Of a stretch of 64,000 nt of DNA, positions 54,267 to 63,214 are shown one piece after another (position 1 is the stretch's first letter; each line of letters starts with the position of its first letter). The stretch is from Ginsengibacter hankyongi (lineage in GTDB: Bacteria > Bacteroidota > Bacteroidia > Chitinophagales > Chitinophagaceae). A model generated the notes under the pieces. It had not been told where the DNA came from and did not search any database. It saw nothing but the letters and a program-made list of their open reading frames with translations. The DNA lies in the NCBI RefSeq assembly GCF_008710285.1, contig NZ_VYQF01000001.1, positions 186,001 to 250,000 of the forward strand. The letters run 5' to 3'. Made by a program: the position numbers and the translations under genes.

Positions 54267-57200
54267 TTATTTTGCTTTAGCCAATTTTGCCGCATCAGCT
54301 TTTTTTAATTTTTCAGTTGCATGGTCCGCTTCGCCCAATGGCCTGTCTTTTGCAAAATCAACCAATATAGGAGATGCCACAAAGATAGATGAATAAGTTC
54401 CGGTAATAACACCTATCAACATCGCAAATGCAAATCCTCTTGTAACTTCTCCGCCGAAAATAAACAGGATAAGTAAAGTAAGAAATACTGTAACAGATGT
54501 CATGATGGTTCGGCTCAATGTATCATTTACGGCCCTGTTAATAATGGTTGGTTTATCCGCACCTTTCATGTGGCGGCTGTATTCCCTTATCCTGTCGAAT
54601 ACAATAACCGTATCGTTCATCGAGAAACCAATTACCGTTAGTATCGCCGCTATAAAATGCTGATCAATTTCTAATGGAAAAGGAACAATATTTTTGAAAA
54701 ATGAAAACACGGCAAGTGCTACAAACACATCATGTAACAACGAAATGATTGTTCCCATTGAATAACGCCAATCGCGGAAACGAATAAAGATGTACAATAT
54801 AATTGCTATCAATGCAAATATGGTTGCTTTAATAGCGCCATTTCTCAAATCTTTAGAAATCACGGGTTGCACTACCTGCGAGCCCTGGATATTATTTTTT
54901 GCAAATTGCTGGTAAGTAAGTGTTGGCGGCAATTTTGATTTCAAACCCTGGTATAAACGGGTAAGCACGGCACTATCCGCATTTTCTTCACCTATCTTAT
55001 AAGAAGTAGTAATGTTCAAATGCCTATTATCACCTACGGTTTTTATTTCAGGATAATCGCCTTCAAATGCATCACGAAGACTGTTACGAACATCATCATT
55101 TTTTACATCTTGTGAAAATTCTACAGTATAACTTCTGCCTCCTTTAAATTCAACTCCCTGTTTAAACCCGTTAAAGAAAGAGCTTACACCGAGAATTAAA
55201 ACTACAACCGAAAGCATATAAGCATACTTCCTGTATTCAATAAATTTAAAATTAGCATGCTTAAAAATCTTCTTAGAAAATGTAGTAAAATATTCAAAGT
55301 GTCTCTTCTTACTCATCCACACATCGGTAACCAACCTGGATAATAATATTCCGCAGAAAAGAGATAACGAGATGCCCAACATTTGCGTAGTTGCAAAACC
55401 TTTTACGGGGCCTAATCCAAAGTAAAAAAGAATTGCAGCAGTTAAAAATGTAGTAACGTGAGCATCAATTACCGGGGCCAGCGATCGCCTGTAACCATCG
55501 TGTACCGCCTGCTGATAATTTTTCCCCCGGACAAGTTCTTCTTTTATTCTTTCAAAAATAATTACGTTAGTATCTACTGCCATACCAATTGTAAGCACAA
55601 GACCAGCAATACCAGCCGCAGTAAGCGAAGCGCCCAAAGCACTCAACACCCCAATTGTAAATAATAAGTTTAATATTAAGGCAATGTTGGCAACCCAGCC
55701 TGCTGTATTATAATATATCAGCATTAATATAAAAATTACGAGGAACGAAATGGCAAACGCCTTAGCGCCGCCCTGCACCGCCTCTTTGCCAAGTGTAGGA
55801 CCAACAATTTGCTCGGATACAATCTTTGCAGGTGCATCTATTTTACCAATTTTTAAAATGTTGGCTAGGTCTTGCGCTTCCTGTACACTAAAATTACCAC
55901 TGATCTCAGAGTTACCTCCGTCAATAGCACCGATTACATTTGGCGCACTGTACACTACATCGTCCAAAACAATTGCGATCGGCCTGTTCACATTATCAGC
56001 GGTCATTTTTGCCCAAGTGCGTGTACCCGTTGGCGTCATCTGCATTTTAATGGCAGGCCGTCCATGTTCATCATAATCTGCTGAAGCATCTTCTACTCCT
56101 TCACCTTCCAGCTTGGCTTTATCGGTACCCGGTAAGGTTTTTATGGCATACAATTCAAAATACCTGTGACCAGATTTTTCATCTTTTTCTTCGAGACCGT
56201 ATAAAAACTTCAGGTTAGCCGGGAAATTATTTTTTACAACATCAAGGTTGAGGTATTCATTAACCTTTGCAGTATCCTTCTCGTCTACATTTGCAATTTG
56301 GGCATAATATTGTTGCTTACCGGTTTTATCCTGCTGAGGGCCAATAAAGTGAATCACGTTCGCAAGAGGATGATCATTTGCTGCTAACTTTGAAGAATCA
56401 GTTTTATTTGCAGTAGTGTCGTTTATGCTTTTCGTCGAATCTGGCTTTGTACCATTCAAATATTGAGCAAGGGCTTTATCCGCATCTTCAATATTTTTAC
56501 TTATTTCGCCAATATTATATACTTCCCAAAACTGCAAATGTGCAGACGCCTGCAGTAACTTTCTAACTCTTGTTGCATCCTGTACACCAGGAAGTTCAAC
56601 AGTAATAATTCCTTTATTTTCTTCAAGATTGGTGGATGTTTGTGCAACACCAAACTGGTCAACACGGTTTGATAAAATCTTATAAGTCTGATTGATAGCA
56701 GATTTTGAAATCGTTTCCAACTGATCCAATACCTGCTGATCGCTGTCAGTAATTTTTACAGATTTCCCGGCCCCCGCAAACAGAGAAGCAAGATTAGCCG
56801 AAGGGTTCTGTTGTTTAAAAACCTGCCCAAATAATGCTATGTAGTCAAGGTCGCTTTTTGCTTTTTGCGCATTAGCAGCATTCAAAGCATTTAGAAGTTG
56901 TGGGTCTTTAGGGTTGTTGCTTAATGATTTAATAACACCTTCGAGATCTACATTTAAGGTTACATTCATCCCACCTTGCAAATCTAGCCCGAGGTTTAAT
57001 TCATTCTCTTTACATTTCAGATAGGTTGTTCCAAATACCGGATAAATTTTAGCATCTTTTGTACTATCAAGTATTCGCACTAATTGCCTGGCTACAAGAT
57101 TGTCTTTTTCATCACCGGTAATGCCGGGATGGCTCATTTTCACAATTTTCTCAGCTTTCTGCTTCATCTTCGCTTCATAGCTATTCACAACCAACGTAAA

Positions 57201-57269
57201 GGAAAGCTGGTAAATGGAGATCAGAATAAGCGTAATGGCAAAAAACCACACCAAACCTTTCAGTTTCAT
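54267..57269 (-). CDS. secDF: Protein translocase subunit SecDF (fused)
   Basis: A 1000-residue fusion of SecD and SecF, the proton-driven helper of Sec translocation. The N-terminal helix (about 7-27) leads to the SecD signature LNLGLDLQGGMNVTLNVD (93-100 core). A large periplasmic insert (about 260-320, rich in Lys and Asp) precedes the SecD membrane block with AGIAGLVLTIGMAVDTNVII and FERIKEELVRGK. SecF begins near residue 690 with VEFKGGRSYTVEF and ends with a second membrane block (FSMNDTVIVFDRIREY). Fusion is usual in Bacteroidota. A TAnnTTTG promoter box lies 21 bases upstream. Confidence 0.96.
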   Translation of the reverse strand: MKLKGLVWFFAITLILISIYQLSFTLVVNSYEAKMKQKAEKIVKMSHPGITGDEKDNLVARQLVRILDSTKDAKIYPVFGTTYLKCKENELNLGLDLQGGMNVTLNVDLEGVIKSLSNNPKDPQLLNALNAANAQKAKSDLDYIALFGQVFKQQNPSANLASLFAGAGKSVKITDSDQQVLDQLETISKSAINQTYKILSNRVDQFGVAQTSTNLEENKGIITVELPGVQDATRVRKLLQASAHLQFWEVYNIGEISKNIEDADKALAQYLNGTKPDSTKSINDTTANKTDSSKLAANDHPLANVIHFIGPQQDKTGKQQYYAQIANVDEKDTAKVNEYLNLDVVKNNFPANLKFLYGLEEKDEKSGHRYFELYAIKTLPGTDKAKLEGEGVEDASADYDEHGRPAIKMQMTPTGTRTWAKMTADNVNRPIAIVLDDVVYSAPNVIGAIDGGNSEISGNFSVQEAQDLANILKIGKIDAPAKIVSEQIVGPTLGKEAVQGGAKAFAISFLVIFILMLIYYNTAGWVANIALILNLLFTIGVLSALGASLTAAGIAGLVLTIGMAVDTNVIIFERIKEELVRGKNYQQAVHDGYRRSLAPVIDAHVTTFLTAAILFYFGLGPVKGFATTQMLGISLSLFCGILLSRLVTDVWMSKKRHFEYFTTFSKKIFKHANFKFIEYRKYAYMLSVVVLILGVSSFFNGFKQGVEFKGGRSYTVEFSQDVKNDDVRNSLRDAFEGDYPEIKTVGDNRHLNITTSYKIGEENADSAVLTRLYQGLKSKLPPTLTYQQFAKNNIQGSQVVQPVISKDLRNGAIKATIFALIAIILYIFIRFRDWRYSMGTIISLLHDVFVALAVFSFFKNIVPFPLEIDQHFIAAILTVIGFSMNDTVIVFDRIREYSRHMKGADKPTIINRAVNDTLSRTIMTSVTVFLTLLILFIFGGEVTRGFAFAMLIGVITGTYSSIFVASPILVDFAKDRPLGEADHATEKLKKADAAKLAKAK

Positions 57270-57290
57270 ATCTTAATTTTTAGAAGTTGG

Positions 57291-57298
57291 CAAAGATA
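57291..57298 (-). promoter_or_regulatory. -7 box of secDF promoter
   Basis: On the minus strand the bases read TATCTTTG, a TAnnTTTG match 21 bases before the secDF ATG. T-rich sequence lies around the -33 position. Confidence 0.68.
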
Positions 57299-57387
57299 GG
57301 GTTTTGAAGTTAAAAACAGCCACGATTTTACGGGGACGCAGGGCTATTTTCAAAATATTAAACCCATTTTTAATTTATTAATTTCAA

Positions 57388-57395
57388 TATTTTTG
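57388..57395 (+). promoter_or_regulatory. -7 box of the class A-like hydrolase promoter
   Basis: TATTTTTG matches TAnnTTTG and ends 16 bases before the ATG at 57412; a T-rich element sits about 20 bases further upstream. Confidence 0.6.
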
Positions 57396-57411
57396 AAAGA
57401 AGATTATTTAA

Positions 57412-58755
57412 ATGAAAATAAAAAAGCTGCCAGTCCTGATATTAACGCCTGTTCTTTTTTGCGCCTGCGCTTCTACAAAAAAAATTCAGACTATATCCCA
57501 GCCAAAAATAAATGTTCCTGTATCAACAAAGTTAAATGACACAACCGTGAATAAAGTGATACCCGGAATAGCTCATACTAAAACAGATTCATTTTTGGTT
57601 AATTTATTAAGTCAATATCCGCAATATTTTGATAGCGTTGTAAAGAATAAAACAAACTGGAATGTGCAAATAATTTATACTCAAATAAACAGAGATAAAA
57701 ATAATGTGCCTTCCTTCACAGATTATTTTTTCAATGTAGATTCAGCAAAATACTTTTATCCTGCTTCTACAGTTAAGCTTCCCATTGCATTACTAGCGCT
57801 GCAAAGGTTGAATGAACTCAATAAAACAGGCATCACAAGAAGCACGTCGATGATTACGGATGCTGCATATAGTGGGCAAACCGCTACCTACAACGATCCG
57901 CAAACGGCAGACGGAAGGCCTACAATAGAAAGTTATATTAAAAGAATTTTTTTAGTGAGCGATAATGAAGCCTTCAACAGGTTGTACGAATTTTTGGGGC
58001 AACAATATATTAATGAACAACTACACGCCAAGGGATATGAAGATGCTCAAATTCTTCACCGGCTTGAAATTTCTTTATCAGAAGATGAAAACCGGCATAC
58101 TAACCCGGTAAATTTTTTAGATAGCAATAACAATGTGTTATATAGCCAGCCGTTGGTATACAATTCCGATATTTATGATGAAAGACATGATTCACTCGGT
58201 GATGCTTATTACAGTAATGGCCAACTTATAAATACGCCAATGAATTTTTCGAAGAAGAACAGGGTAAGCCTGGAAGACCTTCATCAAATATTAAGAAGTG
58301 TTATTTTTCCTGGTGAGGTACCTGAAAAACAACGATTCAATCTTACTAAAACTGATTATGATTTTGTTTATCAATACATGTCACAGTTTCCATCGGAAAC
58401 TATTCATCCATCTTATGATTCGCTTCCCGATGCATATGTGAAATTCTTATTGTACGGCGCACAAAAAGAACCTTTACCAAAAAATATCAGGATTTTTAAC
58501 AAGCCTGGAGACGCTTACGGGCAAATGATTGACATAGCTTACATTACCGATTTTGATAAAAATATAGAGTTCTTTTTATCGGCAGCTATTAATTGCAATA
58601 CGGATGTAGTTTTGAATGATGATAAATATGAATACGATACAATTGGATTGCCGTTCATGAAAAACCTGGGGCGGGTAATTTATAATTATGAGTTAAAAAG
58701 AAAAAAAACCTTTCAACCCGATCTTTCTTCATTCAAAATAAACTACGATAAATAA
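57412..58755 (+). CDS. Class A beta-lactamase-like lipoprotein hydrolase
   Basis: A 447-residue protein with a lipoprotein-type signal (MKIKKLPVLILTPVLFCACA, Cys near residue 18). The core has the STVK motif with Ser119 and Lys122 (PASTVKLPIALLALQ) and an SDN motif at 183-185 (VSDNEAFNRLYEFLG), as in class A beta-lactamases. A KTG-like triad was not clearly found (the nearest is FNKPGDAYGQ). It is longer than classic enzymes and has an insert with DERHDSLGDAYYSNGQ. It may be a peptidase, esterase or lactamase; function not proven. Confidence 0.75.
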   Translation: MKIKKLPVLILTPVLFCACASTKKIQTISQPKINVPVSTKLNDTTVNKVIPGIAHTKTDSFLVNLLSQYPQYFDSVVKNKTNWNVQIIYTQINRDKNNVPSFTDYFFNVDSAKYFYPASTVKLPIALLALQRLNELNKTGITRSTSMITDAAYSGQTATYNDPQTADGRPTIESYIKRIFLVSDNEAFNRLYEFLGQQYINEQLHAKGYEDAQILHRLEISLSEDENRHTNPVNFLDSNNNVLYSQPLVYNSDIYDERHDSLGDAYYSNGQLINTPMNFSKKNRVSLEDLHQILRSVIFPGEVPEKQRFNLTKTDYDFVYQYMSQFPSETIHPSYDSLPDAYVKFLLYGAQKEPLPKNIRIFNKPGDAYGQMIDIAYITDFDKNIEFFLSAAINCNTDVVLNDDKYEYDTIGLPFMKNLGRVIYNYELKRKKTFQPDLSSFKINYDK

Positions 58756-58783
58756 TGTTTTGTTTTACAAAACTGCAATCTCT

Positions 58784-58791
58784 TATTTTTG
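58784..58791 (+). promoter_or_regulatory. -7 box of aminotransferase promoter
   Basis: TATTTTTG (TAnnTTTG) lies 22 bases before the ATG at 58814, with a TTTG at 58759-58762 and 21 bases between them. This is the best complete -33/-7 pair in the window. Confidence 0.75.
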
Positions 58792-58813
58792 CAAAAATTT
58801 TATAAAAATAATC

Positions 58814-60016
58814 ATGCAACTTTCTTCGAACCTGTTAAGATTTAATGAACCTGAAACATTAAAAATGGCAAAGCTCAGCCGGGAATTAAGAGCAAGCGGA
58901 ATTGATGTGGTGGACCTGAGTGTGGGAGAACCAGACTTTAATACACCTGAACACATAAAAGAAGCAGCCAAAAAGGCTATAGATGAAAACTGGAGTCATT
59001 ATACTCCTGTACCGGGTTATCTCGAACTTAGAGAAGCTATTTGCAGGAAGTTACAACGGGATAACGGCCTCACCTACACGCCGCAACAAATTGTGGTAAG
59101 CACAGGAGCCAAACAAAGCATCGCGAATGTAATGCTAAGTATATTGGACGACGATGATGAAATTATTATACCTACCCCCTATTGGGTTTCTTATTCTGAA
59201 ATCGCAAGATTTGGAAGGGGAAAAGTAATATTTGTTCATACTACGCCGGAGGCAGGTTTTAAATTAACTCCCGAACAACTTGAAGCGGCTATAACACCCA
59301 AAACCAAATTATTTATTTTTTCTTCACCTTGTAATCCTACCGGTGCGGTGTACACGAAAATTGAACTGGAAGGTCTTGCGAAGGTATTTCAAAGACATCC
59401 TGGTATTTTTATTATCAGCGATGAAATTTATGAGTATATCAATTATGCGCAGGATGGCGGCGGTGGTCATCAAAGTATAGCTCAATTTGATTATTTAAAA
59501 GACCGCATAATTATAGTGAACGGATTGAGCAAAGGTTTTGCCATGACCGGATGGAGACTGGGTTACATTGCGGCACCTGTTGAAGTTGCAAAGGCTTGTG
59601 AAAAGATACAAGGACAATTTACCAGCGGCACTAATTCAATTGCACAAAGAGCAGCTATTACTGCGTTGGATTCTCCCCTTTCTGCTACACATGAAATGGT
59701 AAAAGAATTTAAAGTGCGTAAACAACGTGTGATGGAATTATTAAAAGAGATTCCTAACATAAGATATACCGAACCCGATGGAGCATTTTACATTTTTCCT
59801 GAAGTAAAATATTACTTTGGTAAAAAAGCAGGTGATGAAGTGATTAATAATGCCAGCGATCTTTGTATGTATTTGTTAAACACAGCACATGTATCAACGG
59901 TAAGCGGCGATGCATTTGGCGAGCCTTCATGTATAAGAATTTCTTTCGCAAATAATATGAAAAATATTGAGGAAGGACTGAGGAGAATTAAGAAAGGGGT
60001 GGAAGTAATCAGTTAA
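58814..60016 (+). CDS. Pyridoxal phosphate-dependent aminotransferase (aspartate type)
   Basis: A 400-residue class I/II aminotransferase. The start at 58814 (MQLSSNLLRFNEPETLKMAK) follows the promoter box; the longer frame would run through it. The family segments are ASGIDVVDLSVGEPDFNTP, VVSTGAKQSIANVMLSILDD, SSPCNPTGAVYT (nucleotide-phosphate side), IISDEIYEYINY and the PLP lysine in VNGLSKGFAMTGWRLGYIA. It probably makes aspartate or a related amino acid from a 2-oxoacid. Alternatives in this family include alanine and aromatic aminotransferases. Confidence 0.9.
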   Translation: MQLSSNLLRFNEPETLKMAKLSRELRASGIDVVDLSVGEPDFNTPEHIKEAAKKAIDENWSHYTPVPGYLELREAICRKLQRDNGLTYTPQQIVVSTGAKQSIANVMLSILDDDDEIIIPTPYWVSYSEIARFGRGKVIFVHTTPEAGFKLTPEQLEAAITPKTKLFIFSSPCNPTGAVYTKIELEGLAKVFQRHPGIFIISDEIYEYINYAQDGGGGHQSIAQFDYLKDRIIIVNGLSKGFAMTGWRLGYIAAPVEVAKACEKIQGQFTSGTNSIAQRAAITALDSPLSATHEMVKEFKVRKQRVMELLKEIPNIRYTEPDGAFYIFPEVKYYFGKKAGDEVINNASDLCMYLLNTAHVSTVSGDAFGEPSCIRISFANNMKNIEEGLRRIKKGVEVIS

Positions 60017-60040
60017 TTTGTTTTTAAATTTAAATTTAAT

Positions 60041-60078
60041 TTAACCCGGATTTGTTTTACTAATTCGGGTTAATTTTT
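60041..60078. terminator. Bidirectional terminator between aminotransferase and coaE
   Basis: A 10-bp stem, AACCCGGATT with AATTCGGGTT (one G-T pair) and outer TT/AA pairs, around a 9-base loop, followed by TTTTT on the plus strand. It overlaps the coaE stop codon. Confidence 0.72.
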
Positions 60079-60663
60079 AGCAGCCAGTTCCAAAAGCTTT
60101 TCGTGTAAAGCAAGTACCTGCGGTATAAGCATTTGTTGCTCATCATTTACTATAACGTAATCGCACAGACGAATTTTTGATTCTGCATCCATTTGTTTAT
60201 CCATTCTGGCCTTCACCTGTTCCTCGGTAATATTATCACGGGCCATCGCTCGCTTTATGCTAAGTTCAACCGGCGATTTTACGCCTATAACATAATCAAG
60301 ATCTTTATTGGAACCGCTTTCAAAAATTAAGGCAGCTTCTTTAATTACATAAGGCGCAGTTTGCCCCTGCATCCAGTGCAACGCACCTTCAATGGTAGCC
60401 GGATGTACCAGCGAATTTAAAAGTTTTATTTTTTCATGATCGTTAAAAACCACGTCAGATAAGTATTTGCGGTTGAGTTCACCATTCAAATAAGCATTAT
60501 TTCCAAAAGCCTTTTTTATTTTATTCTTTAATTCTTCATCTTCATTCATTAATTTTTTAGACGCTTCATCGGCGTAAAACACCGGGATACCCAGCACCTC
60601 AAATATATGAGCGACTGTACTTTTTCCGCTTCCAATTCCACCTGTTAAACCTACTCTTTTCAT
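60070..60663 (-). CDS. coaE: Dephospho-CoA kinase
   Basis: A 197-residue enzyme for the last step of coenzyme A synthesis. The P-loop is GGIGSGKS (8-15, in VGLTGGIGSGKSTVAHIFEV). Further family segments are PVFYADEASKKLM, VHPATIEGALHWMQ, YVIKEAALIFESGSNKDLDY and RAMARDNITEEQVKARMDKQ. The length is normal (about 200). A TAnnTTTG box lies 16 bases upstream at 60680-60687. Confidence 0.95.
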   Translation of the reverse strand: MKRVGLTGGIGSGKSTVAHIFEVLGIPVFYADEASKKLMNEDEELKNKIKKAFGNNAYLNGELNRKYLSDVVFNDHEKIKLLNSLVHPATIEGALHWMQGQTAPYVIKEAALIFESGSNKDLDYVIGVKSPVELSIKRAMARDNITEEQVKARMDKQMDAESKIRLCDYVIVNDEQQMLIPQVLALHEKLLELAAKN

Positions 60664-60679
60664 TTTAGAAATATATAAG

Positions 60680-60687
60680 CAAAATTA
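60680..60687 (-). promoter_or_regulatory. -7 box of coaE promoter
   Basis: On the minus strand the bases read TAATTTTG, matching TAnnTTTG, 16 bases before the coaE ATG. No clear -33 TTTG. Confidence 0.55.
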
Positions 60688-60762
60688 ATATATTATCCAG
60701 GTGTTAAATGTGATTTATCAAATCTGTTAATTAATTATATTTACCAATTAAAGAAAATTTCA

Positions 60763-61518
60763 ATGCTACGAATAATTTCCCTGTTCTTGCTTATTGCTTT
60801 TATTTCTCCGGCATTTTCGCAGAACGGAGCTTCAATAAACCGGCCAACGGGAGCTACAAATGGCATTTTAGCTGTTCATCTTGATCCATCAGCCATGTCG
60901 AATATTTTATCCGACCCTTTCAGAGGCCAGGGCCTTAAAACCAAGGATGCTTTCGGAGAAGCTGAAGGCAATCCTTTCCTTTTTGATGATTGGAAAGAAG
61001 GCGACGTAACTTTAAAAAACGGAGAAAAATATGCATTAAAAAAAATGAATTTAGATGCATCCAGGGATCAATTCGTTTATACTGTAAATGATTCCCTTTT
61101 CGAATTTTCTAATAATATTAAAGAGGTGAGAATTTACGGAGACGATCATAAAACTGATCCGTCTTCTGATATGGTTTTTAGAACCGATATAAATCCTGAT
61201 GCCGCGAATTTTGTCCAGGTTCTTAGCAGCGGAAAAGTAACTATCTTTTGTGAATACAGTAAAAAACCTGAAGGTGAAAATTACTCTAATGGAATCGTCA
61301 ATAACACAAGGAAATATGTACTACATCCAAATTATTTTTCTATAGTTAATAGCCACTCAATCCCCATCAAATTCAGTTCTTCTATACTCGAAAATTTAAC
61401 TTCCGATAAAAAGAATGAACTTAATAATTTTATAAAAGCGAATCATCTTAAAGTAAAAAATAAGACTGATTTTTTGAAAGCAGTTGCTTACTATAACAAT
61501 ATTAGTACAGCTAATTAA
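60763..61518 (+). CDS. Secreted protein of unknown function, tandem paralogue 1
   Basis: A 251-residue protein with a signal peptide (MLRIISLFLLIAFISPAFSQ). It shares an unmistakable block with the next gene: SDPFRGQGLKTK, GNPFLFDDWKEGDVTLKNGE and GENYSNGIVNNTRKYVLH. The middle has DSLFEFSNNIKEVRIYGDD, and the C-terminal helix reads DFLKAVAYYNNI. I do not know the family. The pair probably arose by tandem duplication, and the long conserved stretch suggests a shared structural or binding role at the cell surface. Confidence 0.65.
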   Translation: MLRIISLFLLIAFISPAFSQNGASINRPTGATNGILAVHLDPSAMSNILSDPFRGQGLKTKDAFGEAEGNPFLFDDWKEGDVTLKNGEKYALKKMNLDASRDQFVYTVNDSLFEFSNNIKEVRIYGDDHKTDPSSDMVFRTDINPDAANFVQVLSSGKVTIFCEYSKKPEGENYSNGIVNNTRKYVLHPNYFSIVNSHSIPIKFSSSILENLTSDKKNELNNFIKANHLKVKNKTDFLKAVAYYNNISTAN

Positions 61519-61602
61519 GTGTCTAATCCTCGTGCTTAAGCGACAAATTGTAAACCATTTAGTATATTCTCAATAACTAAAACTATAATTATAAACAAAT
61601 CT

Positions 61603-62277
61603 ATGCGTAAATTAATCTTCACCCTATTGTCTTCCGGTTTTATATCACTGGCCATTGCTCAAACTCCCATGTCACCGAATGTTTTGGGAGAACCTTTCCA
61701 GGGGCAACATTTTAAAGCAAAGGCAGACAATGACGTTGAAGGAGATCCGTTGGTATTTGGTGACTGGAAAAAAGGAGAAGTAACTTTAAAGAATGGCGAA
61801 CATTATCCCATACAAAAGATGAACCTGGATGGCCAAAGAAACAGGTTTCTTTATCAAATTAATGATTCCATTTACGAATTCCAGGACAATATCAGGGAGA
61901 TAAAAATCTATAACGGTGATGATGCTAATTCTATAATTGTTTTTAGAAATAATGTAGACCCGGAATCTGATAATTTCGTGGCACTACTTGATACAGGAAA
62001 AATAACAATATTCGAAACGTATGATAAAAAGCCGGAAGGAGAAAACTATTCAAACGGTATTGTAAATAACACAAGAAAGTATGTTTTACATACCACTCAA
62101 TATGCACTTATAAATAAAGTTGCCAACCCCATTAAATTTAATTCTTCTACACTGGAAGACCTCACGTCTGATAAGAAAAAAGAAGTGGAGGCTTTCGTAA
62201 AAGAAAATAAATTAAAGGTGAAAAAAGAACCTGATTTCTTAAAGGCAATAAATTATTATAATAGTATTGGCAGTTAG
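61603..62277 (+). CDS. Secreted protein of unknown function, tandem paralogue 2
   Basis: A 224-residue protein with a signal peptide (MRKLIFTLLSSGFISLAIAQ). It is a clear paralogue of the preceding gene, sharing LGEPFQGQHFKAKA, GDPLVFGDWKKGEVTLKNGE, FEFQ-like strands (YEFQDNIREIKIYNGDD), GENYSNGIVNNTRKYVLH and the end LKAINYYNSI. It is shorter, lacking the N-terminal linker (INRPTGATNGILAVH) of the first copy. The family is not recognised. It lies 84 bases after its partner. Confidence 0.65.
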   Translation: MRKLIFTLLSSGFISLAIAQTPMSPNVLGEPFQGQHFKAKADNDVEGDPLVFGDWKKGEVTLKNGEHYPIQKMNLDGQRNRFLYQINDSIYEFQDNIREIKIYNGDDANSIIVFRNNVDPESDNFVALLDTGKITIFETYDKKPEGENYSNGIVNNTRKYVLHTTQYALINKVANPIKFNSSTLEDLTSDKKKEVEAFVKENKLKVKKEPDFLKAINYYNSIGS

Positions 62278-62286
62278 TGCCTAAGG

Positions 62287-62369
62287 CATGTACGATGTTT
62301 GATGTACGATGTGCAATGTTGGCTGAAACATTCCTGCATTTAACATCGTACATCTACCCTCGTACATCT
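62287..62369. repeat. GATGTACGATGT-type intergenic repeat, copy 2
   Basis: Between the convergent stops at 62277 and 62374. It contains CATGTACGATGTTTGATGTA, a perfect 12-bp inverted pair, GATGTACGATGT (62301-62312) and ACATCGTACATC (62343-62354), and inner AATGTT/AACATT pairing, so it can form a long imperfect hairpin. The TCGTACAT unit is shared with 20255-20287. Confidence 0.7.
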
Positions 62370-62373
62370 GGCG

Positions 62374-62712
62374 TTATTTTATAGGAGTTACCGGCTTATT
62401 AATATTGGCCGTCCATTCCATACTGATAGAACTTTTTTCCATTTTGATATAGCTGCCCGGGTTAATTTCGAGCATCATCGTTCCATCATCGTTTATTTTA
62501 TTTATTGTACCATGTATACCGGCAATGGTTACAATCTTATCGCCTTTTTGTAAATTGGCAAGAAACTGTTTTTGTTGTTTAGCTTTCTTTGCCTGTGGCC
62601 TTATCATAAACATCCAGAATACCAAAATCATAAGGCCTAAGAATACAAACTGGAAACCGCCACCGCCTGCACCGCCCTGTCCTAACATTAAAAAAACTGT
62701 TGCTACATTCAT
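62374..62712 (-). CDS. yajC: Preprotein translocase subunit YajC
   Basis: A 112-residue accessory protein of the Sec machinery, associated with SecDF. One N-terminal membrane helix (about 18-40: GGFQFVFLGLMILVFWMFMI) is followed by the family signature RPQAKKAKQQKQFLANLQKG, then DKIVTIAGIHGTINKINDDG. The length is normal (about 100). It is followed upstream on the same strand by a DUF1573 gene and nusB, a usual Bacteroidota grouping. Confidence 0.93.
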   Translation of the reverse strand: MNVATVFLMLGQGGAGGGGFQFVFLGLMILVFWMFMIRPQAKKAKQQKQFLANLQKGDKIVTIAGIHGTINKINDDGTMMLEINPGSYIKMEKSSISMEWTANINKPVTPIK

Positions 62713-62751
62713 ATTATTTATTTTGTTTGTTATGTTTCATTTTAATTAAAA

Positions 62752-63189
62752 TTATTTATCAGCAGGAACAACTTTTCCCGTTAATTCAAGCAGCGGAAAA
62801 CTTGGATACGCATTTGAAGTAACGGTAATTGTTTTATGAACGTCGCCCACTCTTCCCTTACTATTGAATACTACTTTTAAAAATCCTGTTTCGCCAGGTT
62901 TAATAGGCTCTTCAGGTTTTTCAGGAACTGTGCAACCACAGCTTGCCATGGCAGAAGCAACTATTAAAGGATGATTACCGGTATTGCGAAAACGATAACT
63001 ATATTCTACTTTATCTCCATCGGTAACACTTCCAAAGTTGTAGGCAGAATCAATAAGCTGCACCGTTGTTGAATCGGTGAATTGTGCAGTTGCATTTGAT
63101 ACGAGCGCATCCGGTTTATTTCTTGTATTTCTAATATTACAGGAAATAAACATGATGGTGATACAAACACATGCAATCAATCTATTCAT
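62752..63189 (-). CDS. DUF1573 lipoprotein
   Basis: A 145-residue protein with a lipoprotein signal (MNRLIACVCITIMFISCNIR; Cys at residue 17). The DUF1573 Ig-like domain has the diagnostic YSYRFRNTGNHPLIVASAMA, then ASCGCTVPEKPEEP and KVVFNSKGRVGDVHKTITVT. It lies 39 bases before yajC, so the two are probably in one transcript, and an own promoter box lies at 63207-63214. The function is unknown; the Cys pair may bind metal. Confidence 0.9.
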   Translation of the reverse strand: MNRLIACVCITIMFISCNIRNTRNKPDALVSNATAQFTDSTTVQLIDSAYNFGSVTDGDKVEYSYRFRNTGNHPLIVASAMASCGCTVPEKPEEPIKPGETGFLKVVFNSKGRVGDVHKTITVTSNAYPSFPLLELTGKVVPADK

Positions 63190-63206
63190 TTATTTTTATT
63201 TTTTTG

Positions 63207-63214
63207 CAAAGGTA
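63207..63214 (-). promoter_or_regulatory. -7 box upstream of the DUF1573 gene
   Basis: On the minus strand TACCTTTG matches TAnnTTTG, placed directly after the nusB stop and 17 bases before the DUF1573 ATG. Confidence 0.62.

Noticed and set aside
55750-56076. 108-codon plus-strand frame inside secDF
   Set aside because: Antisense to SecD; composition is explained by the minus-strand gene.
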